A stretch of DNA of 64,000 nt from Synechococcus sp. Cruz-7E5 (GTDB lineage: Bacteria > Cyanobacteriota > Cyanobacteriia > PCC-6307 > Cyanobiaceae): positions 62,001 through 126,000 of the forward strand of contig NZ_JAGQCE010000002.1 in NCBI RefSeq assembly GCF_024345995.1, given 5' to 3'. Within the stretch, counting starts at the first letter, position 1; each line of letters opens with the position of its first letter. The notes under the pieces were generated by a model. It was not told the origin of the DNA, made no database searches, and was given only the letters and a program-made list of their open reading frames with translations. Both the position numbers and the translations under genes were made by a program. Shown here piece after piece: positions 9,146-18,080 of the stretch.

Positions 9146-10030
9146 TTGGAGATCCGTCGTCGCCCGCCCAATCCGCCCGTGCGGGTGGCCCACCTGCAAT
9201 TCGGCATTCCCCATGAGGAGGCGGCCCCGCGCCACATCCTCGAGGAGATTCTCTGGGAGAAGGATCGTGAGCTGACCGCCTCGCGCGATCGCGTGCCCCT
9301 CGAGAAGCTCAAGCAGCAGGTGGCCGATCTCCCCTCCTGCCGCGACTTCGTGGCGGCCCTGCGCTCCAGTTGCCGCAAGCCGGCCGTGATCGCCGAGGTC
9401 AAGAAGGCAAGCCCGAGCAAGGGGGTCATCCGCGAAGACTTCGATCCCGTGGCCATCGCCCGGGCCTACCAGGCCGGCGGGGCGAGCTGCCTTTCGGTGC
9501 TCACCGACAAGGCCTTCTTCCAGGGGGGCTTCGAGGTGCTGGTTGAGGTGCGCCAGGCGGTGGAGCTGCCCCTGCTTTGCAAGGACTTCATCCTCACCCC
9601 CTACCAGCTGTATCAGGCCCGCGCCGCCGGGGCCGATGCCGCCCTGCTGATCGCCGCCATCCTCACCGACCAGGACCTCTCCTATCTGCTGAAGGTGGCC
9701 CATGCCCTGGGCCTGGCGGTGCTGCTGGAGGTGCACGACGGCGCTGAGATGGAGCGGGCGCTGGCGCTTGAGGGGGTGAAGATGGTCGGCATCAACAACC
9801 GCGATCTCACCAGCTTCCACACCGACCTGGCCACCACCGAGGAGTTGATGGCCCGCTACGGGGAGCGTCTGCGCCAGAAGGGCGCCCTGCTGGTGAGCGA
9901 GTCGGGGCTGGGCAGCCGGGATGATCTCGATCGGGTGATGGGCGCCGGTGCCGATGCTGTGCTGGTGGGCGAGGCTCTGATGCGCCAGGCCGATGTGACA
10001 GCTGCCCTGGAGGCCCTGATCGGGATCTGA
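9146..10030 (+). CDS. trpC: indole-3-glycerol-phosphate synthase
   Basis: TIM-barrel enzyme that closes the indole ring from CdRP in tryptophan biosynthesis. Conserved blocks are present: [56 protein letters not shown] and the phosphate site [12 protein letters not shown]. The N-terminal 60 residues ([10 protein letters not shown]...) form the extra leader usual in cyanobacterial TrpC. Only TTG at 9146 gives this full N-terminus. It is transcribed with lpdA upstream, and the Tat-exported protein starts 5 bases after its stop. The rest of the trp pathway is not in the window. Confidence 0.96.
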   Translation: MEIRRRPPNPPVRVAHLQFGIPHEEAAPRHILEEILWEKDRELTASRDRVPLEKLKQQVADLPSCRDFVAALRSSCRKPAVIAEVKKASPSKGVIREDFDPVAIARAYQAGGASCLSVLTDKAFFQGGFEVLVEVRQAVELPLLCKDFILTPYQLYQARAAGADAALLIAAILTDQDLSYLLKVAHALGLAVLLEVHDGAEMERALALEGVKMVGINNRDLTSFHTDLATTEELMARYGERLRQKGALLVSESGLGSRDDLDRVMGAGADAVLVGEALMRQADVTAALEALIGI

Positions 10031-10035
10031 GGCCT

Positions 10036-11265
10036 ATGTCAGCGCGGCGCGACACTTCCGCCGGTAGCGGCGGGATTCTGTCCAGGAGGGTTCTGCTGCG
10101 CAGGCTTGGTGGCCTGACGGTCGGGTCGATGCTGGCGTTTTCCCCCCGGCTCGGGGCCCAGCCCCGGTCCACCGGCACATCCATGGGGGACGCCGGCATC
10201 CGTTTTGCCATGGCGGCCGGTGAGGAGGGCCGTTTTCTGGCCTGGCCGGCCAACAACGGCTGCTGGTCATGGGACGGTGGCCGCGAAGTCCTGGTGGGCT
10301 ACAACGAGGTGCCCTGGGTTGAGAAGGAGGGGCACCGCATCGGCAGCCCCCAGATCAACCGGCTGGCCCGGTCTCGCGATGGAGGCCTGAGCTGGGCGTC
10401 GGAAACGCCGACCCCGTTCGTGGGCCGAGCCGGCGGCCCGCAACAGCTGGAAGCCCCGATCCGTTTCGATGATCAGGATCTGGCGCTGCGGATGGTGGCG
10501 GGAGACTCCGGCTCAGGCGAGGAGCGGCTGGGCGGCTTTTTCGTGTCCTCGGATCGTGGCCTGTCCTGGCGCGGGCCGTTCCCTTTCAAGGGCCTCGAGA
10601 GCGAGCCCGCGCTCAAGGGGCTGGTGCTCACCTCCCGCACCTGCTACCGGATCACCGGCGAACGCTCGGCCCAGGTCTTGCTCTCCGCCCAGGATCCACG
10701 GCTGGGCCGCCATGCCAGCCGTCTCGACAAGACCTTCGTGGCCAGTACCGAGGACGGTGGTCGCCGGTTCAGCTTTGTCGCCTGGGTGGTTCCCTGGAGC
10801 GATCCCTACCGCGCCGTGATGCCGTCACTGGTGTCTCTGGGTGGCGGCGCGCTGATCACTGTGCTGCGACGCAAGGATCCACGCGCCGGCGAGGACAAGC
10901 CCAACTGGATCGAGGCTTACTCCTCCGAGGATGCCGGCAGCAGCTGGTCGTCGCTCGGCCGTGTCGCACAGACGGGAATCCACAACGGCAATCCCGGCGC
11001 ACTGGTGCGGCTGCGCGACGGACGCCTGGCCTGCGCCTATGCGAACCGTAGCCAGCAGCAGCTGCTGCTGCGCCTCAGCGGCGATCTTGGCCGCACCTGG
11101 GGACCCGAGGTGGTGATCCGCGCCAACCCCTTCAGCTACGACATGGGTTATCCCCAGATGGTCGAGAATCACCGGGGGGAGCTGCTGGTGCTCTACTACC
11201 TGGCCACCGATCTGAGGCCGCACTCCTACATCGAGGCAGCGTTGGTGCCAATCACCGGAACATAA
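10036..11265 (+). CDS. Tat-exported sialidase-fold (BNR/Asp-box) protein
   Basis: A 409-residue protein with an N-terminal twin-arginine leader (SRRVLLRRLGG, then a hydrophobic stretch) that predicts folded export. The mature part has several Asp boxes of the S-x-D-x-G-x-x-W type: SRDGGLSW, SSDRGLSW, SSEDAGSSW and SGDLGRTW. This indicates a six-bladed neuraminidase/sialidase beta-propeller. It could be an exo-alpha-sialidase (GH33-like) or another propeller using the same fold; I cannot confirm the catalytic Arg triad and Tyr/Glu pair. ATG at 10036 lies 5 bases after trpC. A sialic-acid link to the distant nanE is only a speculation. Confidence 0.75.
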   Translation: MSARRDTSAGSGGILSRRVLLRRLGGLTVGSMLAFSPRLGAQPRSTGTSMGDAGIRFAMAAGEEGRFLAWPANNGCWSWDGGREVLVGYNEVPWVEKEGHRIGSPQINRLARSRDGGLSWASETPTPFVGRAGGPQQLEAPIRFDDQDLALRMVAGDSGSGEERLGGFFVSSDRGLSWRGPFPFKGLESEPALKGLVLTSRTCYRITGERSAQVLLSAQDPRLGRHASRLDKTFVASTEDGGRRFSFVAWVVPWSDPYRAVMPSLVSLGGGALITVLRRKDPRAGEDKPNWIEAYSSEDAGSSWSSLGRVAQTGIHNGNPGALVRLRDGRLACAYANRSQQQLLLRLSGDLGRTWGPEVVIRANPFSYDMGYPQMVENHRGELLVLYYLATDLRPHSYIEAALVPITGT

Positions 11266-11288
11266 AGCGGGCCAGGAACAGGGCCATG

Positions 11289-11318
11289 AAAAAGCCCCCG
11301 GCACATAGCCAGGGGCCG
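11289..11318 (-). terminator. Rho-independent terminator of rpsD
   Basis: On the minus strand a 9-bp stem GCCCCTGGC/GCCGGGGGC, with one G-T wobble and a short loop, is followed directly by five T residues. It lies 20 bases downstream of the rpsD stop codon. Confidence 0.8.
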
Positions 11319-11338
11319 GATTCAGACGCGGGGTGAAC

Positions 11339-11947
11339 TCAGACCTTGCGGCTGTAGAACTCAACAACCAGCAGTTCGTTGATCTCCAGGGCGACCCATT
11401 CGCGCTCGATCCGCCCGTTGACCTTGGCGGTGAACTTGTTCTTGTCGAGTTCGAGGTTGGGGGGGATGTTGGCCAGGCCTGGGAACTCCAGGTTGCCTTC
11501 AGCCAGCTGGCGACTGGCCTTGCGTTCGCGCACGACGATCACGTCGCCGGCACGGCACTGGTAGCTGGGCACATCGACAACACGGCCGTTCACGGTGATG
11601 TGGCCGTGGTTCACCAGCTGGCGGGCACCTGGCACCGTGGGGCCGAAGCCGAGGCGGAAGCAGATGTTGTCGAGGCGGTTCTCCAGCAGCTTCAGCAGGT
11701 TGGTTCCGGTGGAACCCTCCTGGGCGCGCGCTTTCTTCACGTAGCGCACGAGCTGGCGCTCGGAGATGCCGTAGTTGAAGCGAAGCTTCTGCTTTTCTTC
11801 GAGGCGGATGGCGTATTCGGAGCGCTTGCGACGGGCTTGGCCGTGCTGACCGGGGGGATAAGCCCGCTTGGCGGACTTACGGGTGAGACCGGGAAGGTCT
11901 CCCAAGCGCCGCGTCACCCTCAGGCGAGGACCGCGGTAGCGAGACAT
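11339..11947 (-). CDS. rpsD: 30S ribosomal protein S4
   Basis: Primary 16S rRNA-binding protein that nucleates assembly of the small-subunit body. The 202-residue product starts [16 protein letters not shown], as in cyanobacterial and plastid S4. It carries the S4 RNA-binding domain ([33 protein letters not shown]) near residues 95-130. The frame is open further upstream to 12055, but the ATG at 11947 matches the family. It is a single gene with its own terminator and is divergent from yidD. Confidence 0.98.
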   Translation of the reverse strand: MSRYRGPRLRVTRRLGDLPGLTRKSAKRAYPPGQHGQARRKRSEYAIRLEEKQKLRFNYGISERQLVRYVKKARAQEGSTGTNLLKLLENRLDNICFRLGFGPTVPGARQLVNHGHITVNGRVVDVPSYQCRAGDVIVVRERKASRQLAEGNLEFPGLANIPPNLELDKNKFTAKVNGRIEREWVALEINELLVVEFYSRKV

Positions 11948-12049
11948 GCAGACAGAAACAGAGGACGGGGTTCTGGAACGAAGCGCAGGCCAGCCCGTGG
12001 GCCGGACCTGCCGGGGAGCATGCTGGAGGCGTCCTCCAGGCTTCCGGTC

Positions 12050-12316
12050 GTGCAACGCCAGTTGTCGATCTTATCCGTTGGCATCGCAGGCCTCAGCCAG
12101 GCGCTGCAGTTTGCCCTGATCGCCCTGATCACTGGCTACCGCCGCTGGCTCTCGCCCCTGCTGGGTCCCCGCTGCCGGTTCATTCCCAGCTGCAGCGCCT
12201 ATGGCCTTGAGGCGATCCAGCGCCATGGCCCCTGGCGGGGTGGCTGGCTCACCCTGAGGCGTCTGCTGCGCTGCCATCCCTTCACCCCCTGTGGTTGCGA
12301 TCCGGTGCCCGAGTGA
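12050..12316 (+). CDS. yidD: membrane protein insertion efficiency factor YidD
   Basis: Small membrane-associated protein thought to help YidC-dependent insertion. The signature [30 protein letters not shown] is readable, including three of the family cysteines, and [13 protein letters not shown] closes the protein. No ATG exists in frame; GTG at 12050 or TTG at 12062 would give 88 or 84 residues. yidC is about 11 kb away, so the usual rpmH-rnpA-yidD-yidC cluster is split here. Its last bases overlap the start of the glutaredoxin-like gene (GTGA). Confidence 0.9.
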   Translation: MQRQLSILSVGIAGLSQALQFALIALITGYRRWLSPLLGPRCRFIPSCSAYGLEAIQRHGPWRGGWLTLRRLLRCHPFTPCGCDPVPE

Positions 12317-12618
12317 ACCTGCCCGTGCCCCCCTGGCCGGCTCTGCTGCTCTACAGCCGAGACGGCTGCTGCCTGTGCGATGGCTTGGAAGAACGCCTGA
12401 GAGCCCTGGAGCCACCTCCGCCACTGGAGGTGGTGAATGTGGATCACGATCCCCAGCTCCAGGCCCGCTACGGCCTGGAGGTGCCACTGCTGGCGGTGGT
12501 GCGGCAGGGGCGGCCTGAGCTCCTGCCGAGGGTGGGGCCGCGGCTGGCGGGCGATGGCCTGCAGCGCTGGCTGCGGAAGTGTCTGGTGGAGCTGCCTGGC
12601 ATGCCCCCCCGCGCCTAA
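12313..12618 (+). CDS. glutaredoxin-like (DUF836) thiol protein
   Basis: A 101-residue thioredoxin-fold protein with [19 protein letters not shown] at the N-terminus. The four residues CCLC give a CxxC arrangement at the position of the redox site, and a cis-proline region follows (EVPLLAVV). This matches the glutaredoxin 2-like/DUF836 family, whose partners are poorly known. Start is GTG at 12313, overlapping the yidD stop, which implies coupled translation. murE starts 51 bases downstream, so all three may share one transcript. Confidence 0.8.
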   Translation: MNLPVPPWPALLLYSRDGCCLCDGLEERLRALEPPPPLEVVNVDHDPQLQARYGLEVPLLAVVRQGRPELLPRVGPRLAGDGLQRWLRKCLVELPGMPPRA

Positions 12619-12669
12619 AACAGCCCAACTCCAACCGCGCCGGCCCCCGTCCCTGGGGACGACCTCCTG

Positions 12670-14196
12670 ATGCCCCAGCTGCTCCATTCCCTCCTTCAGG
12701 ACTGTGCTGTGGCGATTCCTGCCCAGCTGCCTGATGCCGTTGTCACCGGCTTGAGCTGTGATTCCCGCAGCGTCGCGGCCGGCACGCTGTTCATCGGTCT
12801 GCCGGGGGGGCAGGTGGATGGGGGCAGCTTCTGGCCAGCAGCGCTGAAGCAGGGAGCAGTGGCGGCGTTGATCGGGCCGGCGGCGGCGGCCCAGTGCCCC
12901 CCGGGCCCAACCGATCCTGTGCTGGTTCTGCAGGAGCCGGTGGCGGAATGGGCCGGCCGGCTGGCGGCTTCGTTCTGGCACGACCCCAGCCGGCGGCTGG
13001 TACTGATCGGTGTCACCGGCACCAACGGCAAGACCACCACCACCTACTTGATCGAGCACCTCAGTGCCGGCTGCGGCCAGGCGACGGCCCTGTTCGGCAC
13101 CTTGATCAACCGCTGGCCGGGTCACAGCGTCACGGCGTCGCACACCACAGCCTTCGCCGATGTGCTGCAGGGCCAGCTGGCCAGTGCTGTGGAGGCCGGT
13201 GCCCAGCTGGCTGCCATGGAGGTGAGCTCCCACGCCCTCGACCAGCTCCGGGTGGCCGGCTGCCATTTCGCCGGTGCAGTGTTCACCAACCTCACCCAGG
13301 ACCACCTCGACTACCACCCCTCGATGCAGGCCTACTTCGAGGCGAAGGCGCGTCTGTTCTCGCCGGAGCGCCTGGATGGCACGGCGGTGGTCAATATCGA
13401 TGACCCCTGGGGCGCGCGGCTGGCCGAGCGGCTCTCGGGGCCGCTTGGGGAGGGTCTCTGGCGCAGTTCCCTTGCTGCGCCTGGTGCTGGAGTGCGCCCT
13501 GAGGATCTGGCCGAGCTACGGCTTGAAGACCTGGTCTTCGCGGCCGATGGGGTGAGCGGCAGCCTGATCACGCCCCTGGGGCGCGGGACATTCCGCTCCC
13601 CCCTGGTGGGCCGCTTCAACCTGATGAACCTGCTTCAGGCGGTAGGGGTGCTGCAGCAGCAGGGATTGCCTCTGGATCAGCTGCTGGAGGCGATCCCCAG
13701 TTTCCGGGGCGTGCCCGGACGGATGGAGCGGGTGGTGCTCCCAGAGGCCGCTGAGCTGCCAGCGGTGCTGGTCGACTACGCCCACACTCCCGATGGTCTG
13801 GAGAATGCCCTGGCGGCCTGCCGGCCTTTCGCCCAGGGCGAGCTGGTCTGTGTGTTCGGCTGCGGCGGCGACCGCGACCGGGGCAAGCGCCCCCAGATGG
13901 CCGCGATCGCCGCGCGGCTGGCCGACCGGGTGGTGGTGACCTCCGACAACCCCCGCACCGAGGATCCCCAGCGCATCCTTGACGACGTGGTGGCGGGCAT
14001 TCCGGCCGGTACCGAGCTGCTGGTGGAGGTGGATCGGGCCGCGGCGATCGAGGCGGCCATCGCTGCAGCTGGCCCGGCCGATCTGGTGCTGATCGCGGGC
14101 AAGGGCCATGAGGATTACCAGATCCTGGGCACCACCAAGATCCACTTCGACGACCGGGAAGAGGCGGAAAAGGCCCTGCGCTCCAGGCTGGGCTGA
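12670..14196 (+). CDS. murE: UDP-MurNAc-L-Ala-D-Glu--2,6-diaminopimelate ligase
   Basis: Cytosolic Mur ligase adding the third residue of the peptidoglycan stem peptide. The ATP-binding [11 protein letters not shown] lies near residue 115, EVSSHALDQ and [10 protein letters not shown] form the metal/carbamyl-lysine region, and [13 protein letters not shown] and [12 protein letters not shown] define the C-terminal domain. DNPRTEDP near residue 425 is the DNPR motif that selects meso-diaminopimelate rather than lysine. Length (508) is normal. ATG at 12670. Confidence 0.97.
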   Translation: MPQLLHSLLQDCAVAIPAQLPDAVVTGLSCDSRSVAAGTLFIGLPGGQVDGGSFWPAALKQGAVAALIGPAAAAQCPPGPTDPVLVLQEPVAEWAGRLAASFWHDPSRRLVLIGVTGTNGKTTTTYLIEHLSAGCGQATALFGTLINRWPGHSVTASHTTAFADVLQGQLASAVEAGAQLAAMEVSSHALDQLRVAGCHFAGAVFTNLTQDHLDYHPSMQAYFEAKARLFSPERLDGTAVVNIDDPWGARLAERLSGPLGEGLWRSSLAAPGAGVRPEDLAELRLEDLVFAADGVSGSLITPLGRGTFRSPLVGRFNLMNLLQAVGVLQQQGLPLDQLLEAIPSFRGVPGRMERVVLPEAAELPAVLVDYAHTPDGLENALAACRPFAQGELVCVFGCGGDRDRGKRPQMAAIAARLADRVVVTSDNPRTEDPQRILDDVVAGIPAGTELLVEVDRAAAIEAAIAAAGPADLVLIAGKGHEDYQILGTTKIHFDDREEAEKALRSRLG

Positions 14197-14301
14197 GGGG
14201 AGGGAAGTGAAGAGCAGCACCTGGAAGTGGCCGCTCAGGGATCCCACCAGGCGTCCTGCCCCGTACCTTGGCCAGGTTTCAGCTCTTCGTTCCGCCTTCC
14301 T

Positions 14302-15039
14302 ATGGCTTCGCCTGTGCCCATGTCGAGGAAGTTCCTCGCCGAACTGATCGGCACCTTCTGGCTCGTTCTGGGTGGTTGCGGCAGTGCCGTTCTGGCCGCC
14401 AACTTCCCCTATGACAATGCCGCTGCCAACCCCCTGGGTCTGGGCTTTCTCGGGGTTTCCCTCGCCTTCGGTCTCACCCTGCTGACGATGGTGTATGCCA
14501 TCGGACATATCTCCGGCTGTCACATCAATCCGGCGGTGAGCTTCGGGCTCTGGGCCGGTGGACGCTTCAAGGGTGGAGAACTCCTCCCCTACATCGTGGC
14601 CCAGGTGATCGGCGGCGTGATCGCCGGAGGGGTGATCAAGCTGGTGGCCAGCGGCCGCCCCGGCTTCGTGATCGAGGGGGCCAATGCCCTGGCCACCAAC
14701 GGCTTCGGTGCCAACTCCCCCGGTGGCTATGGCTTCTGGGCTGCTCTGGTGATCGAGGTGGTGCTCACCTTCTTCTTCCTGCTGGTGATCCTCGGTGCCA
14801 CCGACAAGCTCGCCCCAGGCGGCTTCGCCGGTGTACCCATCGGCCTGGCGCTCACCCTGATCCACCTGATCAGCATCCCCGTCACCAACACCTCGGTGAA
14901 CCCTGCGCGCAGCACCGGTGTGGCGCTGTGGGTGGGCGGCGACGCCATGGGCCAGCTTTGGCTGTTCTGGTTGGCGCCGATCGTCGGGGCCCTGATCGCC
15001 GGATGGGTGTACACCAACTTGCTCAGCGACGAGGCCTGA
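14302..15039 (+). CDS. aqpZ: aquaporin Z-type water channel
   Basis: Six-helix MIP-family channel in the plasma membrane. Both half-helix NPA motifs are intact: HINPAVS after GHISGC, and [26 protein letters not shown] is the AqpZ N-terminal helix. The cysteine next to the first NPA and the residue pattern around it favour a water-selective AqpZ over a glycerol facilitator. Start is either ATG 14302 or ATG 14320; the 105 bases between murE and the gene contain no other ORF I can support. A strong terminator lies 89 bases downstream. Confidence 0.95.
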   Translation: MASPVPMSRKFLAELIGTFWLVLGGCGSAVLAANFPYDNAAANPLGLGFLGVSLAFGLTLLTMVYAIGHISGCHINPAVSFGLWAGGRFKGGELLPYIVAQVIGGVIAGGVIKLVASGRPGFVIEGANALATNGFGANSPGGYGFWAALVIEVVLTFFFLLVILGATDKLAPGGFAGVPIGLALTLIHLISIPVTNTSVNPARSTGVALWVGGDAMGQLWLFWLAPIVGALIAGWVYTNLLSDEA

Positions 15040-15127
15040 ATCCCTGCCGACCCGGCACTCCGCTGGGCCTGGCATTTACCACGGTCACGCCTGAGCAATC
15101 CAATCAGGAGCTATCCAATCAACATTC

Positions 15128-15149
15128 AGGGGCTTCGGCCCCTTTTTTT
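15128..15149 (+). terminator. Rho-independent terminator after aqpZ
   Basis: A perfect 5-bp GGGGC/GCCCC stem with a TTCG tetraloop (15129-15142) is followed by seven T residues. It sits between aqpZ and the convergent class V gene and reads best in the plus direction. Confidence 0.85.
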
Positions 15150-15155
15150 GTTCAA

Positions 15156-16436
15156 TCACGGTTGTGGGATCAGCTCTGCAAGCGCGGTAACCAGCTGATC
15201 CAGCTCGGCGTCGGTGGTGGTGATGTGGGTGCAGGCGCGCACGCAGTGGGGGTCGTCGAGGCTGCGCAGCCAGATGCGCCGTGCCCCCAGGCTCTGCACC
15301 AGCGCCTCCGGCGTGGGCCCATTCACCGTAAAGCTCACCAGTCCCGCCGGTGGCGGCACGTCCAGAAGGGGGTGCACCCCCGGCAGCTGGCCAAGCTCCT
15401 GCCAGAGCCGGTTGCTGCGCTCCTGGATCAGCTCCAGCCGTTGCGGCGCCGGCGCCACCGCCTCCAGCAGCTCCAGGGACCGTGTCAGGCCCGCCAGCAG
15501 CGGAGCGCAGGAGGTGGCCACTTCGAAGCGCCGGGCATCGAGGTGCCAGGCACTGCTGGCGTCGCTGCCCCCGGCAATGTTTTCGTTGGCGAGGCTGCGC
15601 CAGCCGCCCATTGTGGGCTGCGACTCGTTGAGCAGGCGTTCCGAGAGCGCCACACCGCCCAGCCCCTCGGGGCCACAGCACCACTTGTGGCCAGTGAAGG
15701 CGTAGATGTCAGCCACGGATGCCGCACCAGCGCCGAAGGCTTCAGCCCCGAGCTCGGCCAGCGGCAAGCTGCCCACCGACTGGGCCGCATCCACCAGCAG
15801 CCAGGGCCGACGCGGGTGCTCCCCCAGCCGCTGGGCCACAGCCGCAATCGGCATCAACTGACCGGTGTTCCAGAGCAGGTGGGAGAGCACCACCAGGCGT
15901 GTGGTTGGTGTGAGGCTGTTCTCCAGGGCCTCCAGCACGGAGGCATTGCTGCTGGTCAGCTCGCCCCGCAGGGCCTTCACCGGCAGGGTGGAGATCGTCA
16001 GCTTTTCGCGGCGGGCGAGCTCACGGCAGGCGGCCACAACGCCCGGATGCTCACAATCGCTGATCAGCAGCTCATCGCCCGCCTGCCAGGGCAAGCCCCA
16101 CAGGGGCAGCACACAGCCACTGGTGACGTTCTCGGTGAGGGCCAGGCGCTCGGGCGGCACCCCGCAGAGCGCGGCCAGCGCACCCCGCAGCCCCCCTGTC
16201 GCCTGCTCCAGCCAGGGCCAGATGTCAGAGGTGAAGGGCCCCAGCTCCTGGATCCGCTCCCAGCTGGCGGTGATCGCCTGCAGCGAGGGCGTGGGCAGCG
16301 GCCCCTGGCCTCCGTAGTTGAAGTAAGTCTTGTTGGCCAGGGCGGGCATCAGCTCTCGCAGCTGCGCTGGGCCGAAGGCCTGCCGGGCTGGATTGTGGTC
16401 GCTCGTCACAGGTCGGAGGTGATGGGCTGAAAGCAT
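15156..16436 (-). CDS. class V PLP-dependent enzyme (cysteine desulfurase/C-S lyase-like)
   Basis: Fold-type I PLP enzyme of 426 residues. DAAQSVGSLPL holds the aspartate that pairs with the PLP pyridine nitrogen, and FTGHKWCCGPEGLGG carries the Schiff-base lysine. ENVTSGCVLPLWGL and DCEHPGV are as in the NifS/CsdB branch. There is no clear active-site cysteine loop like that of IscS or SufS. This resembles the cyanobacterial L-cysteine/cystine C-S lyase group or isopenicillin N epimerase-like enzymes; substrate is inferred only. An internal ATG (MPALANKTYFNYGG) is an alternative start. Confidence 0.85.
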   Translation of the reverse strand: MLSAHHLRPVTSDHNPARQAFGPAQLRELMPALANKTYFNYGGQGPLPTPSLQAITASWERIQELGPFTSDIWPWLEQATGGLRGALAALCGVPPERLALTENVTSGCVLPLWGLPWQAGDELLISDCEHPGVVAACRELARREKLTISTLPVKALRGELTSSNASVLEALENSLTPTTRLVVLSHLLWNTGQLMPIAAVAQRLGEHPRRPWLLVDAAQSVGSLPLAELGAEAFGAGAASVADIYAFTGHKWCCGPEGLGGVALSERLLNESQPTMGGWRSLANENIAGGSDASSAWHLDARRFEVATSCAPLLAGLTRSLELLEAVAPAPQRLELIQERSNRLWQELGQLPGVHPLLDVPPPAGLVSFTVNGPTPEALVQSLGARRIWLRSLDDPHCVRACTHITTTDAELDQLVTALAELIPQP

Positions 16437-16463
16437 CGCAGCCGGAACAGGACGCCTGATCAG

Positions 16464-16589
16464 TCAGCTCACGGCCAGGGGTCCCATCTGGCTGATCAAC
16501 TGCCGAAGCAGAAGTTCTTCGTTGATGTCGTTGCGCCAGTCGCTCTGGGCATCGTCCACGCCCGCATTGTCTCGCCGCAGTGAAAACAA
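16464..16589 (-). CDS. possible 41-residue small protein
   Basis: A short minus-strand frame ends 27 bases upstream of the class V gene and encodes DWRNDINEELLLRQLISQMG near its C-terminus, which looks like a regular amphipathic helix. Starts available are TTG at 16589 or GTG at 16559; neither has a convincing ribosome site. I do not recognise a family. Codon composition is compatible with coding. It may be a leader-type peptide gene, a remnant, or chance. Confidence 0.3.
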   Translation of the reverse strand: MFSLRRDNAGVDDAQSDWRNDINEELLLRQLISQMGPLAVS

Positions 16590-16678
16590 TGACGTCCTTG
16601 AGTGTGAGGGTCCTGAACGGCTGAGTGTGGATCAAGCACCCTGAACGAAGCAGAGGCAGAGGGGTCTTGTTCTCAGAG

Positions 16679-16936
16679 CTAAGGAGACCCAAGGACTTCG
16701 CCGAGAGAAGGCAGAGCCTGGGAAGGGTTCTGAGGTGGAAAGAGCTGCAACTCCGGCATTGATTCCTGTAGTTCCTCCGTGCTTTCTGGAGGCAAAGTTA
16801 ATGAGCAGGAGTCATTTAAGAATGGGGCTCCTCCCTCAATCTGTTGACCGAAGCTGAGATCCATCGAGCCAAGCAGAAAGATGCTGACCATGAGACTGAA
16901 CAGCAAGTTCAGACATCGAGCTCTCGGGAGCCGCAT
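16679..16936 (-). CDS. possible small secreted protein
   Basis: ATG at 16936 gives an 85-residue product with a good signal peptide: basic MRLPRAR, a hydrophobic core LNLLFSLMVSIFLLG and a plausible cleavage after SFG before QQIEGG. The mature part is short, Pro/Glu/Leu-rich and contains a single cysteine (NDSCSL), with no recognisable domain. Base composition around it is visibly less GC-rich than the flanking genes. An earlier start at 16963 would add 9 residues. Expression is unproven; the frame could also be a relic. Confidence 0.45.
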   Translation of the reverse strand: MRLPRARCLNLLFSLMVSIFLLGSMDLSFGQQIEGGAPFLNDSCSLTLPPESTEELQESMPELQLFPPQNPSQALPSLGEVLGSP

Positions 16937-17122
16937 GATCAACCTGCGGAGATCCTCCACCATAGGGGAGTAGTCCCTGGCGCAGGCCGCCTGCCTGGCT
17001 GAACAGATTCTGCGCGAATGAACTGTTTCTGGGTCGGTGGACTGCTGCGACTCTCACGCTTGCCTCTGTGGTCGGCTCATGGGCCTAAAATGGCCACTCC
17101 AGATTGCAGATTCGTTATTGCA

Positions 17123-17316
17123 GATTCGTCAGGAGCGGATGGAAACGGGTTGCAGCGATTGCCACGATGTTTTCCATCGACGGGTCTGGGGCTGACTGAT
17201 TCCTCACGGAGCGGCTCAAGCAATTCGACACCAACGGCGATGGCCTCAGCAGGCCGCGAGGATGGTTTGCCCCATCCCACTGTGAAGCCCGCCCGGAGTT
17301 CCGAGAGGGCTATTGA
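17123..17316 (+). pseudogene. decayed EF-hand calcium-binding coding sequence
   Basis: The plus strand retains EF-hand loops that no intact frame joins. One frame reads KQFDTNGDGLS at 17218-17250, a canonical Ca2+ loop with Asp, Asn, Asp, Gly in positions 1, 3, 5, 6. The same frame upstream reads FSIDGSGAD and then hits a TGA at 17197-17199. A second frame reads DSSGADGNGLQRL at 17123-17161. Stops and a frame change between adjacent motifs suggest a decayed multi-EF-hand secreted protein. The lowest-confidence part is the 5' limit. The stretch 16590-17347 holds no other gene I can support beyond the small minus-strand ORF. Confidence 0.45.
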
Positions 17317-17347
17317 ATGCTTGGTGCTTTGACGAAATCTGTGCCTG

Positions 17348-17518
17348 TCAGAGCACCTGGCCCACCATCACCGCTGCTACGGCGGAGAAGAGGGTGATGC
17401 CGAGGGCGGTGAGGGGATTCTGTCCCTGGGCCACGGCGAAGCTGGTGACGACACCAGCCCCAAGGCAGGCGACGACGATCTGGGTGGCGGTTGAGGGACG
17501 ATCCACAGGACAGGGCAC
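17348..17518 (-). CDS. small two-helix membrane protein
   Basis: A minus-strand frame encodes DRPSTATQIVVACLGAGVV, then FAVAQGQNPLTALGITLF and SAVAAVMVGQVL. This is about 56 residues with two hydrophobic helices separated by a short polar turn carrying QGQNPL. The pattern resembles a family of tiny hypothetical membrane proteins common in picocyanobacteria. GTG at 17518 or 17506 are the best starts; the frame stays open far upstream without coding character. Function is unknown. Confidence 0.5.
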   Translation of the reverse strand: MPCPVDRPSTATQIVVACLGAGVVTSFAVAQGQNPLTALGITLFSAVAAVMVGQVL

Positions 17519-17707
17519 AACTGATGAGCAACGTAGGGAGCCCTTTCGAAGGCACCAGCGGGGATCAGGGGTTTCGTTACCGGGGGTTGGGCTTCGTAAC
17601 AGGGCGAAATCGTCCGGGCGCCGCGGGATCAACCAGGTTCGCTGACGGATGGTGGCGTTCTCGGGGGTGTTGGGCATGCTTGCCATGGTGAGACCCGCCG
17701 AGGGCCC

Positions 17708-17950
17708 ATGGAGATCAACCATCCCGACCGCCAACCCCTCACTTCCGAGGAGCAGGCGCTGTTGCAGGAATTTCGCCAGAAACTGAACGAACGGGTGCTC
17801 AGCGTCGGCCTCACCAGCGACGATGTCCGCCACATCGTTGAAGGCCTGCGCCTTCATCCCAATGCCAGTCTGGAGGTGATCCAGGCAGTGCTTGAAGAGG
17901 CCCGTGCCCTTGTCCCGGGTCGGCGCCTGCTCACCTTCGACTGGGAATGA
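17708..17950 (+). CDS. small conserved hypothetical protein
   Basis: An 80-residue soluble, largely helical protein starting MEINHPDRQPLTSEEQALLQEF and ending RRLLTFDWE. No cysteines, no signal peptide, no membrane span. The arrangement of charged and hydrophobic residues suggests three short helices. I do not recognise a named family. It stands 130 bases upstream of the phosphoketolase gene on the same strand; a weak 5-bp hairpin (CAGGC/GCCTG near 17965-17978) lies between them and lacks a T tract. A functional tie to phosphoketolase is not shown. Confidence 0.65.
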   Translation: MEINHPDRQPLTSEEQALLQEFRQKLNERVLSVGLTSDDVRHIVEGLRLHPNASLEVIQAVLEEARALVPGRRLLTFDWE

Positions 17951-18080
17951 GATCAACCCTGGGCCAGGCTTTGGCCTGTCGTCGCTGAGCTGACTCGCTG
18001 CTGTCAGGGTCAATACACCTCACGTTGGCAAAGCCGAAGGCTCGTGTGAGCCTGCACTGAACAGGTGATGGGCATCAGGC

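Noticed and set aside
13516-15075. Long minus-strand open frame opposite murE and aqpZ
   Set aside because: Histidine- and glutamine-rich translation typical of antisense of GC-rich genes; both plus-strand genes are well supported.
17951-18080. Terminator or riboswitch upstream of xfp
   Set aside because: Only a weak 5-bp hairpin without a T tract is visible, and no conserved riboswitch core was recognised.
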